From: Patiria pectinifera
Lineage: Eukaryota; Echinodermata; Asteroidea; Valvatida; Asterinidae
Assembly: GCA_029964075.1 (NCBI GenBank)
Contig: CM057141.1
Span: 11,098,001-11,162,000 of the forward strand
Direction of reading: 5' to 3'
Length of the DNA: 64,000 nt
Shown here piece by piece: positions 1 through 9,339 of this stretch. The position numbers were made by a program, and so were the translations under genes. Under the pieces are notes generated by a model. That model saw only the letters and a list, made by a program, of their open reading frames with translations. It ran no database searches and had not been told where the DNA came from. How positions within the stretch are numbered: position 1 is the stretch's first letter; every line of letters begins with the position of its first letter.

Positions 1-1245
1 GCCCTCTATTGGCGGTCTGAAGTTCTGGCCGCGTCTGAAATTTTAAAAGCTGTAACATTTGATACAGCTCTCAACTACTCCATCATGGTACATGTACATG
101 AATTGTTTCCATTTTGTTTGATTTTACCCACAAAAAAGTATATATTACGATCCATAACTGATTGGTTTAACTCCTGAACATCACTCTAAAAATAAAAATT
201 GTCGATAGTTAAGTTCACACAAATTTTAAGTTTGTTCTCCTTGCTATGCAGCCAGAGCTAAGTTACAATATGATTCATTGCATAATTGGCATGAGGGTTT
301 TAACAGTTGGGCGAGGAACCTCAAGTAGAATTAATGCTGTAACTTACAAATCTCTCTTAAAAATGAGAGGAAACGAAATTTGATTTAGGTAGAATACTTT
401 GATATAAACGTAACGAGCATGGTTTTTGGAATAGATGGCATGCAACCCTCATGCACATTGCTGTATGTTGCCTCTATATCATGGAGGAAGCGAGTGAGCA
501 TTGCAAGTTGCAACTGAACACTTTCTTTGTTTCCCTCAACATGTCAATCCAACATTTTTTCCGTGCAGTGGAGAAAACTCCAAATTTGAAATGCATTATG
601 TCTCCTGATATATTAGAAAAAAACAGGATGAGATGGCGGTAAATATCTTCTTTTTTTTTAAAGATGGACAAAGTAGTTATCAGCTGAACTGAAACCCCCC
701 CCCCCAAAAAAAAAACTGCAAACAAACAACCCAAACACCCCAGCAAACAAACAAACAAATCTAAACCAGCCTTAGAAATTGATTGCATGTAACATTTATT
801 TCTGTTTCAAAAGAAATAAGGCAAATGCCAATAGAACAAGTCAAGCAACAAAAAAAAGGAACCTTCCATTGTTAATATATCAAGTGGAGAAAACAAGAGC
901 AAAAGGTCCTTTATCATTAACCTCATTGTTTAAAAGAAATGGAAACTTCAAAATTCCCTCGCTTTTATTTAATTAATTAGAGGTGCAGTTCCACTCGCCC
1001 ATCTCTTCTGACCATTCCACACCCCACACACAAAAAAGTTCACGTACAAGTGAAACTAACATCTTTAGTTTGGGAATTAACTGAAGGAATGCCTGGCCTA
1101 ACACTGAATTTTCTAGACATAAGCGCCTCAAGGTTGCATTACAGGTAAATCATCAAGAAAGATTTTGTGATGCCCATGGCAAACTCAGGCTGTTTCCAGC
1201 ATTGGAAAAATCACAATCAATTGATGGAGATAAATGTTTAAGACC
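1..1245. other. Intergenic stretch without recognised gene
   Basis: No convincing coding region on either strand. AT-rich sequence with simple repeats, including a poly-C/poly-A run near 695-716 and CAAA-type repeats near 717-760. The short open frames here have no recognisable domain and overlap one another on both strands, which fits chance. Confidence 0.6.
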
Positions 1246-1355
1246 TCGAATGGGACGTAAAGCCGTAGGTCCCGTGTATTGTGTAATGCAATGCACGTAA
1301 AAGAAACCAGTGACACTTATCGCTGAGAGAAGGGATTTGCCCAGGTGCTTCTGGC
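1246..1355 (+). mobile_element. SINE body fragment
   Basis: This segment is clearly similar to the non-tRNA body of the complete SINE at 27831-28240. Both contain GGGACGTAAAGCCGTAGGTC followed by a TGTAATGCACG block, AGAAACCAGT/AGAACCCAGT, CGCTGAGAGAAGG/CGCTAAGAGAAGG and a TTTCTGGC/CTTCTGGC end. The tRNA-like head with A and B boxes is missing, so this is a truncated copy. Confidence 0.7.
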
Positions 1356-1583
1356 CTCCTGTTAAAACTCCCACGCTGAGTATTTAGCTGAGTTTAAGAG
1401 AAGCAATCACTGCTATGGCTTATGCACGTCATCACCATCAGCGATTATTTTCTTTTGAATGATACAATTTCAGGCGGAATAACTTCACAGTGTATTTGGC
1501 ACCATCCCCATCTTCACTTTGAGCAAGGTTTTTTCATTTATCAGTAGGTGTAACTCCGGGTAATTACCAATGTTCCCATGTGC

Positions 1584-2069
1584 CTTTAAAGGTAGAGTAG
1601 ATCATTTGCAGCTACCCAAAAAGTAACTTACCAAATTATTAAACAACTTGGTTTAAAGATAGTAATGGCACTAAACTCCCTGTGAAATTATTCCTTCTGG
1701 CATGCTGTCATTTTGAAGAAAATAAAAGGTTATTTCCAAAGATGTGTCAAGTGACACATTTTAGGAAATTTCCGTTAGGTTTGTAATTGGGCGAATCCGT
1801 GAATGGGTGTGCACACGCATTGACACGACACACTTGCACGCACGATTGCTATTATTTAACGGTGCAGTGCGTGACATCGCGTAGCTGCAATCGGTCAAAT
1901 GAGAATCGAGATCCTAGAATATTGTTTTATCAAAATATACAGCATTCACAGAGCTAAAACTTCATCAGGTTAGTTGTTAAGCACCTGTTTTTGGATTATG
2001 AGCACTTTTGTTGCTTCAAACGAAACAATGTACAAATGATCTACTCTACATAATATGTACCTTTAAAGG
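1584..2069. mobile_element. MITE, family with GAGTAGATCATTTG ends, copy 1
   Basis: The ends are inverted: CTTTAAAGGTAGAGTAGATC at the left and GATCTACTCTAC followed by CCTTTAAAG at the right. Inside are blocks shared with two other copies (52380-52788 and, inverted, 60783-61133), such as GGCACTAAACTCCCTGTGAA and CTAAAACTTCATCAGGTTAG. There is no coding capacity, so this is a non-autonomous DNA transposon or another dispersed repeat. The superfamily was not determined. Confidence 0.7.
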
Positions 2070-2319
2070 ACTGCTTGAGATTCACTTGGCTGCTGCAGAC
2101 CCTATGCATGCAGCAGAAATCTTTGAGGTACTTTTCATATGTTATCCGTAACAACAAATGAGCAAGGAGCATACTCGTGTATTCCCGTGGAACAAAGGTA
2201 CACACCTCACAGATGGCTGTAATGCAAAGAATCTATTGGACCAATGAGCGCTAGAAGATCAACAGCTCATGAATATGTATGGTAGATTAAGTAAGAGGAT
2301 TTTCATAGACAAAAAAACA

Positions 2320-2564
2320 AATAGTTCTGCTTCCGATTGCATGGCATTTGAAAAAATTGTAGGTAGGTAGGTATTTTTTTATTTGGGGGGGGGGGCATGT
2401 TTGTGTGTGTTGATCATATGTAGGTGTCTGCGTGTAGTCAAGGGTAAAAGGTAGTAATTGAAGGTTTGGGCCCCCCCCCTCATTCCCCCCCCCCAAAAAA
2501 AAAAATTAGGGTAGGTAGGAGCTGTCAAAATAGGTTAGGTAAGGTAACCGAAAGCAGAACTATT
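2320..2564. mobile_element. MITE with AATAGTTCTGCTT inverted ends
   Basis: The left end AATAGTTCTGCTTCCG is mirrored at the right by CGAAAGCAGAACTATT. The interior is low complexity: GTAGGTAGGTAGG, a poly-G run near 2385-2395 and poly-C runs near 2471-2494. No coding capacity. A small non-autonomous inverted-repeat element is the simplest reading; no target duplication was confirmed. Confidence 0.6.
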
Positions 2565-2569
2565 AATTT

Positions 2570-3513
2570 TTTAGGCCTTATCAGTAGCATATTTCTATTC
2601 TTTGATGCAACCAAATATAAAAAAAAAAATTAAAAAGTGGTAATTTACAATTATTTAAAAAAAACATGTTAATCTTAAAAAATTCATCTTGTTTTACTGA
2701 AAGCTGTCTTTACTCTAGCTTTATTTTATGATAAACACGAGCATTCTTCAAGACTGAGAACAGGGAAATCGATATTGTAGAAAACTTAAAAGCATCTCTT
2801 ATTCACGTCCATTTGTGATGTTTCTGTTAAACCTTCAAATGGTGAACGCTCAAATTTTGAGGTTAAAAAAGACCATTGAACTTTGTGTTTCTTCACTGGA
2901 GCAGCAGTTTCCACCCAAAAAAATCAACAATGTTTGATGTTGTGTTAGAAAACTGAAAGAAAAAAACCAGCCCATCACAACTGCTCATCTCTGATTTTTG
3001 TGTGGCATAAAAGTTTAAATATGAATTTTTTTTTCACCGTGCGAAGGGTTTTTATCATCGCATTTGTAGATTAATTTGAAACCATATACACTATTTACAA
3101 TAGTCTTACATGTACTGATCATACCAACACGAATAACCCTAACCCTGCCAGATGTAGCACAGTGCAACAGGTTTACAGTCTGCGGGACCTTGCTGCACTG
3201 AGCCATCAACACCAGTGCATAAACTGCCAACAATAAAAAGCTGAGAGCTAGTCCCATTGAAAAATGTCACAGTTGAATCCTGCTGCATTTGGTGACCACA
3301 GACTCTGAGGCAGTTCAGCCCTGTGATTTTTAACCTGATGGATCTTGCTACACTGCGCATGCTTGTCATTTTGACAAGTGTTGAATGTTGCTGTATTAAG
3401 CAGGGTTTGTAGCCAAATTACCCTAGGTTAGGGTTAAACACCTCAAGGCCAATTTCATAGAGCAGCTTAAGCACAGATTTTGCCTACATGTAAGCACCAA
3501 AAAAATATGCTTA
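2570..3513. other. Intergenic stretch without recognised gene
   Basis: No gene recognised. A weak inverted pair, AACCCTAACCCTG near 3135 and CCCTAGGTTAGGGTTA near 3421, may mark another degenerate inverted-repeat element of about 300 bp. Confidence 0.5.
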
Positions 3514-3516
3514 TTA

Positions 3517-3852
3517 GGCCAAAAAAAAAAGTCTCCGGTTTCTGGTATGGAGCTTGCCCCAAAAGTGGTGCGGCGACGCGGCTTTTTTTCTTTTTTTTTT
3601 GGCTGGCTTCAAAACTGATGATGATGACTGGGTAAACTAAAGTTAGTGCAATATAGGAGTCCATTGGGAGTCCAGAGGTCTTCTTCATCTTAACCCTCAT
3701 AACCCCGTTAAAAAAATCGTTAAAAATCAGCAGCAGCAGAATCTAGTGAAAACCAGTGAGTTTGGTGGTTTTGAAAAAATTGGAAAAATTGAAAAAAACT
3801 TTTTCATTTTGCCGACGCTTCCGCATTACGACCAAACCGGGACTTTTTGGCC
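3517..3852. mobile_element. Tourist/Harbinger-like MITE, copy A
   Basis: The element begins GGCCAAAAAAAAAAGTCTCC and ends GGGACTTTTTGGCC, giving GGCC-terminated inverted repeats. It is flanked by a 3-bp TTA duplication (3514-3516 and 3853-3855). Copy B at 12003-12381 shares both termini in the opposite orientation. A GGCC start with a 3-bp TWA target duplication is typical of PIF/Harbinger Tourist-like MITEs. It encodes nothing. Confidence 0.75.
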
Positions 3853-3855
3853 TTA

Positions 3856-4892
3856 TAATCAGGTTACTGGCCCAAACGCCATGTGATGTACACTGTTTGT
3901 GACTGGTATTTACATGTAGCTGTTGTTTACTTAGCACAACAATCACAGGGAGTTTTGGCGGTTTTGGTGCTTAAACAAATTTTGTGCAAAAACTTTACAT
4001 TGAAATTTTTTCGAACTATGGAAAAGAACTAAACCTTCACACTCAGTTTTCACCAAGTCAAGAAGAAAATATCTTACAAACTAAAATCAACATTGTGTGA
4101 AAAAAAGCAAATTTTTTTGACCAAACACAACTCGAATAAGTCCATTAAATCCAATTTTTTTTTAACAAGTTCAAGTCTTGTACATGTAGCTTGTACAGAT
4201 GACAACATTTGCTCCTAAACACCTTGCAAGTCTTTCTAGTTCCTCTCTTGTTTAGGAAATAGTTTCTTTGGCTGAGCAAAATGGTCCCTGCTTGAATAAA
4301 GCAGTTTCCATCATGGGCTAGTTTTGCCTCAAGAACTAGTTCGTTAACTTCAATACTTAGGAGAACTTCGATACTTCAAAGGAGAGCTTTCTACCCACCC
4401 TCAAACCACATTACATGTATATAAGGGCGAGTAACACAAAAAAATACCAGTTGATCGTCTGGTCTGGGTTTTCAAAAACAGAGGATAAATAAGGGGGCCT
4501 TTGTATCGTCCCTTTTTTCCTCCCAAGAGGACTGCCGGTAGATTTGATATTAAAAATGGCCGACGACTTTTCAGTTCAAAATGACTGCCAGCTTTTTATC
4601 ATGTATTCTACCAATAAGCCACACATGTTCTATTGTACTGAAACAAAACTAACAATGATCACCACTCAGGTAATTATTGTCTCGGTGGTTGATACATGTA
4701 ATATCGAATAAACAATTTTGTTTTCGTGTTTGGGGGATCGAAAAGCTCAATCACCTTTTTAACACACAATGGGTAAAATATTAGGATAAAATATAGGGTA
4801 TATTTAGGGTAAAATATAGAGGATGCGGCTTCAAAGAACAATATGGGCAGGGACGATCAACTGGTGTTTTTTTGGCTTGGCCTTATGTTTTC
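3856..4892. other. 3' flank of the short CTCF-like gene
   Basis: No open frame of note. This stretch lies downstream of the stop codon of the minus-strand gene at 4893-5900 and may include its 3' UTR. I did not find an AATAAA signal on the minus strand that clearly ends it. AT-rich with several poly-T and poly-A runs. Confidence 0.45.
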
Positions 4893-5900
4893 CTACGCCT
4901 GATTTGTTGACGTTTCAACCACCATATCTGCCTCCTGTGATACTGTGCCCTCATCCATGCCTTCTCCAGACACGCTAAGCTCAATATTCTGTGAGATGTC
5001 TTGTAAGGTTTCATCCATATTGGGTGCAACTGTGACAACGGTGACGGTCATGGTACCTTCCTCATTCTGGATAATCTGCAGTGTCTCGTCTCCCGAGCTG
5101 CGTTGCATGGCATTGCGGATGGCCTCTGCATCAGCTTCTGTCAGCTCCAAGGTGTTGCCATGCTCGTCCACAATTTGGTACTGCTCTTCAAGCTCTTGTT
5201 GATTGGTCAGCTTCTTAGGGGCGGCATTAGCTAATGCTGCCGCACGTTCTTCCGATAAGTCTCCGAACATATTGATGCCATGCATCTGGAAGAGGTGACT
5301 GAGGAGGCCGGCCTTGCCTTTGTAGGTGTTCTTGCAGGCGTTGCATCTGAGTGGAGTGTGCTTGCTGTGCACACTCATGTGGATGATAAGCTTGTCCTTG
5401 AACTTAGACGAGAAGGCGCACTCCAGGCACTGGTAGCGGTACATGTCATCGTGGGTCTTCTCATGCTGCAGCAGGCTGTAGCGGTCATCGAAGACAGCCT
5501 CGCAGAAGGAGCAGGCCAGATTCTCAATGACCTTGCTGTGCATGTAGATGGTGTGGCTCTGGACGTCTGCCAGCAGGTTGAAGAGGGCATCGCAGTGGGG
5601 ACATTTGTGCCTCGAGTGCAGGACCGAGTGCTTCCACAGATGCTCCTTCAGGCTGCTCTTCTGGGTGAAGCTCTGGTCACACATGGCACACATGAACGGC
5701 TTCTCCCCAGTGTGGATGCGCATGTGGCGCTTCATCGCATAACCCGGGAAGGAGGTGAAGTCACACAAGGCACACTTGACTTTCTCCCTGGGCCGCTTCT
5801 TTCCCGAGGTTTTTTTAGACTTCTCTCCATTAGCAGGCTGCTTCTCCCCATTGGCATCCTGCTTCTCTACATTGGCAGGCTCAGGCTGCTTCTCACTCAT
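4893..5900 (-). CDS. Short CTCF-related C2H2 zinc-finger protein (six fingers)
   Basis: Predicted nuclear DNA-binding protein of 335 aa in one uninterrupted exon. The ATG at 5900 is the first in frame: a TGA lies four codons upstream. A lysine-rich head with ANGEK-type repeats (residues 1-41) is followed by six C2H2 fingers (about 43-207) that match CTCF fingers 5-10 in order. Finger 2 shares SFTQKSSLKEHLWKH almost exactly with the CTCF-like gene at 23495-32551 (SFSQKSSLKEHLWKH). Finger 4 has the RYSLLQHEKTH form of CTCF finger 8. The tail (about 242-305) repeats the DEHGNTL...DAEAI...LQII block of that gene. Fingers equivalent to CTCF 1-4 and 11 and the YDF motif are absent. It looks like a truncated paralogue from a local duplication. 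Unlike a processed pseudogene, it keeps an intact frame and has a good 5' splice acceptor. The function is unknown; DNA-sequence choice should differ from CTCF. Confidence 0.88.
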   Translation of the reverse strand: MSEKQPEPANVEKQDANGEKQPANGEKSKKTSGKKRPREKVKCALCDFTSFPGYAMKRHMRIHTGEKPFMCAMCDQSFTQKSSLKEHLWKHSVLHSRHKCPHCDALFNLLADVQSHTIYMHSKVIENLACSFCEAVFDDRYSLLQHEKTHDDMYRYQCLECAFSSKFKDKLIIHMSVHSKHTPLRCNACKNTYKGKAGLLSHLFQMHGINMFGDLSEERAAALANAAPKKLTNQQELEEQYQIVDEHGNTLELTEADAEAIRNAMQRSSGDETLQIIQNEEGTMTVTVVTVAPNMDETLQDISQNIELSVSGEGMDEGTVSQEADMVVETSTNQA

Positions 5901-6034
5901 TTTGGTAATTCAGATTTCTAGACAGTTGATATGTGTTGCAAGCTGTTGTCACAATTGACGGAGTATTTCTAGTTTAGTCTAAACCAACTGTTGCCAAGCA
6001 GTCTGCAGACTTGTGACTGAGGAATGTGGGAAAC
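5901..6034 (-). other. Predicted 5' UTR and splice acceptor of short CTCF-like gene
   Basis: On the minus strand a pyrimidine-rich TCTCTTCTTTTACAG acceptor ends at 6035, 134 bases before the ATG. Together with the in-frame stop upstream of that ATG this suggests a 5' UTR exon junction, with the promoter and first exon further upstream (above 6035), possibly beyond the FLYWCH gene. Predicted by eye. Confidence 0.5.
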
Positions 6035-6070
6035 CTGTAAAAGAAGAGACAAAAAAAAACCCAATAACAA

Positions 6071-6076
6071 TTTATT
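6071..6076 (-). terminator. Candidate poly(A) signal for FLYWCH gene
   Basis: AATAAA on the minus strand, about 240 bases past the FLYWCH stop codon and before the 5' UTR of the next gene. It is the only exact match I noticed in this short interval. Confidence 0.4.
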
Positions 6077-6317
6077 CTTCTCATTTAACTTACATGTCCT
6101 TAGACCTCCAGTTTTTCTACAGGACAGGGGCGAAGCTATTAACTTTAACTACCAGGGCATTTTTGATAGAAATCTTCTTGAATTCTAAAAATATTGGAAA
6201 CCAATAACACATCACTTGATCTCTTCACTTTCAAAGCACATTTTCCTTACCTTGTACTTTCTACCGCGTTACAGAAAAATCTCAAAAGTAGTTTTGTCTC
6301 ACCTATTTTGGGGGCTG

Positions 6318-7760
6318 TTACTGATCTTCATCACTATCACTACTGTTATCACTATCGCCGTCATCAAGGTTGCCCCCGGCCCAGCTACCTGTACCATCTG
6401 GGTGAAATCTAGCCAAGCCACACAGGATGTTGTTAAAGTACAGTTTCTTTTTCCCCTCCCGCGCCCTGTAGGCCATCCGAGCCAGGTTGACGGGACTCAA
6501 AACAGCAGCGGTGGGCTCCTCTGACACCTGCTGCGTGAGGACCTGGCTGACGATCTCCTTGGTAGGCTGGTTGAAGTTTTCAATGGCTTTGGCCTTGATT
6601 GCCGCCTTCACAACAGATTTGACCAGGGCCCCGGGCTCTGGGGCATGGGTGTGCTGGTGGGGACCTGGCGTGATAACCCCATCGCACTCCTTGAGGAACA
6701 CCGGGCAACGCATCTTCTTGCTTCGGACAGTGCACTGCCAGTCCACAGCTTTCTTTCGCACTCTTTTGACGTTGTACATAAAGCCCTGGCTGTCAACGAG
6801 TCGTGGGCGACGGCGCTGGGAGGATGACTGAAGAAAACGGTAGCCTGCTGCTTGAGCCTCCTCACTCAACCTGGATGTCTGAGGCTCAGAGGCCAGCAGA
6901 GCAACAGGTGGTTCACTTGTATTAGCACCTCCGTCATTAACAATGTCCCAAGCTTGCTCGGCGATGCATTTCTTTTGCTTCCTTTTGGCTTTCGGAGCCT
7001 TCTGTGTTTTTGGAACTGTTTCTACTTGGATGCCCCCTTCATGATTGTGTGGCTTCGAGCCGAGGGCAAACTGTTCCTTACACTGTCTAAGGACAGCTGG
7101 ACATTTGATGGTCGAGTCCCTTAAGATGCACTTCCAGCTGGTGTCTTCGTTCCGGACCCGCTTGATGCTGTAAGTGAATCCATTGCGGTTGTCCACAAGT
7201 CGAGGCTTTTGATAATTCACAATGTTCTGTAGCTTAGCCAACTTCTTAGATTTCCTGTACTTGCTATCAGGAATTACAGCTTTCATGGAAGACAGCATTG
7301 CCTTTGTCATCTTGACTGGCTTCTCTGCCTTCTTTGCCTTCTTTGCCTTCTTTGTGGTCTTGGATTTGGCATTTGAACCATCCACGACATCCGTTGTATC
7401 TATTTGCGACTCTGCCATGTGAACGTGTGGCTGGGGTCCAGGAATGAACCCGCCCTTTTTCTGTTTGACGGTAGCGCGGCAGGAGATGCTCTTACCTCTT
7501 GCTGTACACTGCCAGTCTGTAGCGCCATGTGCTCGTACACGTTTCACGTTGTACACATACCCCAGGGCATCCACAAGCTTTGGTTTGCAGATGCGTTTAT
7601 ACTGCTTTGTAGATCTTTTCCATTTGACCGGAGACAAAGAGGCCTGGCCAGGTACAAATTGGTCGTCTATGATTTCTACATCAACGTTTGATTCTGCTAT
7701 CTCTATGACTTGCTGTATCAACAGTTCTTGCATGGCAGTTTGCTCCATTTCAGTGGCCAT
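6318..7760 (-). CDS. Triple FLYWCH zinc-finger protein
   Basis: Predicted DNA- or protein-binding nuclear factor of 480 aa in one coding exon. I start it at the ATG at 7760, which sits in a perfect ACCATGG context; the frame stays open three codons upstream but without an ATG. Three copies of one module are visible at about residues 59-114, 185-240 and 319-372. Each runs K/R-P-K/R-LVD, then an aromatic-Y-x-(V/I)KRVR strand, W-x-C, a second C eight to nine residues later and a final H-x-H, which is the FLYWCH finger pattern. Basic lysine/alanine-rich linkers separate the modules. The tail is acidic (SDNSSDSDEDQ). FLYWCH fingers occur in insect Mod(mdg4) and nematode FLH/PEB proteins. Its spacing (about 420 bp) from the short CTCF-like gene on the same strand is tight. 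Exact orthology was not recognised. Confidence 0.85.
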   Translation of the reverse strand: MATEMEQTAMQELLIQQVIEIAESNVDVEIIDDQFVPGQASLSPVKWKRSTKQYKRICKPKLVDALGYVYNVKRVRAHGATDWQCTARGKSISCRATVKQKKGGFIPGPQPHVHMAESQIDTTDVVDGSNAKSKTTKKAKKAKKAEKPVKMTKAMLSSMKAVIPDSKYRKSKKLAKLQNIVNYQKPRLVDNRNGFTYSIKRVRNEDTSWKCILRDSTIKCPAVLRQCKEQFALGSKPHNHEGGIQVETVPKTQKAPKAKRKQKKCIAEQAWDIVNDGGANTSEPPVALLASEPQTSRLSEEAQAAGYRFLQSSSQRRRPRLVDSQGFMYNVKRVRKKAVDWQCTVRSKKMRCPVFLKECDGVITPGPHQHTHAPEPGALVKSVVKAAIKAKAIENFNQPTKEIVSQVLTQQVSEEPTAAVLSPVNLARMAYRAREGKKKLYFNNILCGLARFHPDGTGSWAGGNLDDGDSDNSSDSDEDQ

Positions 7761-7867
7761 GGTAGGCAACTCAGCACTCTACCTCAAAACAGTTACACCC
7801 TGTGGCTTATGGCTGTTACGCCAGGCAGGTGCCCACAAATGAAAGACCGAATGTCGAACAGTTGTTT

Positions 7868-8015
7868 CTGAAAAGAGCAGGAAAAAATGAAAGTGCTAGT
7901 CAGAAAGTTTCTTTGGTATTTAAAAAAAAGGAGAAATTTTTACTTAGAAGACACTATTAGAAAAAAAAAAACATTATTTTCAAAAAAGTTCCAACCTTGC
8001 AAATTATGTACTCAC
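7868..8015 (-). other. Predicted 5' UTR intron of FLYWCH gene
   Basis: On the minus strand a strong acceptor CCTGCTCTTTTCAG ends at 7868, putting a 5' UTR exon start at 7867. A consensus donor GTGAGTA begins at 8015. Together they delimit a possible 148-bp intron with a noncoding first exon upstream of 8016. The acceptor is convincing; the choice of donor is less certain. Confidence 0.45.
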
Positions 8016-8626
8016 ACGATTTCTGTGAATTGAACAGATCGAGTAAAGACAAGCAACAACACCTCACCATGTAATATTTTCATAAAATCATTTGCTGCAA
8101 GAGTAATGCTGAAATTTTGAACAACATTTGATTATCAAATAACATGCACCTAGACTGCAACATTAAGATGGTGATAAAATTTGTTCACTTTTATTTTTCA
8201 TCGTCACGTGTCATTTTGTCAAAGTACTTAATCAAACTAAATCTTCACTTGATCTTTTCAGAAAAACTGTTCAACAGGAAGCTCCATTTTTCCTCTGCCC
8301 TTCACGCTAGTTCAATGAAAATTAAAGATGTGATTTGATCGACGACAAACCAGCACTGGATTTTTCCACGACTGAAACCTTTGGGACTAAAAATCTCTTC
8401 GATCACCTAGACTTGATACCTGTCCTCTGTGTCTCTTGATGCCTGTGCTGTACCCCATGTCAAACCACATGGGCAAATGACAATCCCCATGGACACTTTT
8501 ACGGATAGATTGGAGGTTTGCAGTGAAGGTATGCTGCATTTTACATCCTGCGATTCATGTGCTTTGTGCGACGAACAGGAATTTTGTGCAGTGCAAACTG
8601 TCCCTGCAACTGCAAGCAACATAATA
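8016..8626. other. Upstream region of FLYWCH gene
   Basis: No coding region recognised. This should hold the noncoding first exon and promoter of the FLYWCH gene if the intron above is right. No TATA box or CpG-dense block stands out. Confidence 0.35.
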
Positions 8627-9339
8627 TACAGTAAACTCCGGCTAAACCGGCACTCTCGGGACCCGAGAATTTGTGACGACTTACGCGAATGCCGATATCT
8701 ACTGTAAGTCTTCATTTTTCCGACTTACATGAATGGTCTTTTGCACACATGATTCATTGCACTAATTGGCTTTGATTTACCCTGGATTATCTCCTTAATG
8801 CTTGAGTTGAATCCAGCAAATTAATCCTCGAATTGTATCATCACGTTTGGGGTATTGATAGTGGAGATCTTGATGCGTACGTGCACAGTAACTAATTAAA
8901 TGCGTGCATGGTGGTCCGGTATATACCACGCACGCATAGACTGCAGCAGTAGTCATTCAATTAGACGACCCCCAAAATTGACAGAGCGCATGCATACAGC
9001 CTAGAGGGCGTACTGGTATTGATATGCTCACGATGCATATGCGATGTATGCATCACACGACACACGAGTACAGGAAGTCGATGCCAATGCGTGATTTGTT
9101 GAATGCCGACTTACACAAAGGATTTTGTAATGCTTTTTATGGAAAGGGGACCGAGGGAAACACGACGACTTGAGCGAAATGGCGACTTATAACAGCAGAC
9201 TTAGAAACAAACAAGAAAAGTGTGTCTTCCAACACAAATGCCCCTCCACCCCAACCGTCCCATAACTTGACACACTGCCACCCTCTTGATATGATAATTT
9301 ATACGAGCTATCTGGTTCTGTGGGACTATTCAGTTACAT

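Noticed and set aside
5280-5921. Plus-strand open frame of 213 codons opposite the short CTCF-like gene
   Set aside because: Antisense shadow of a finger-coding exon; leucine/valine-rich with no domain.
7761-7769. FLYWCH start at 7769
   Set aside because: The codon there is TTG; the ATG at 7760 in ACCATGG is the better animal start.
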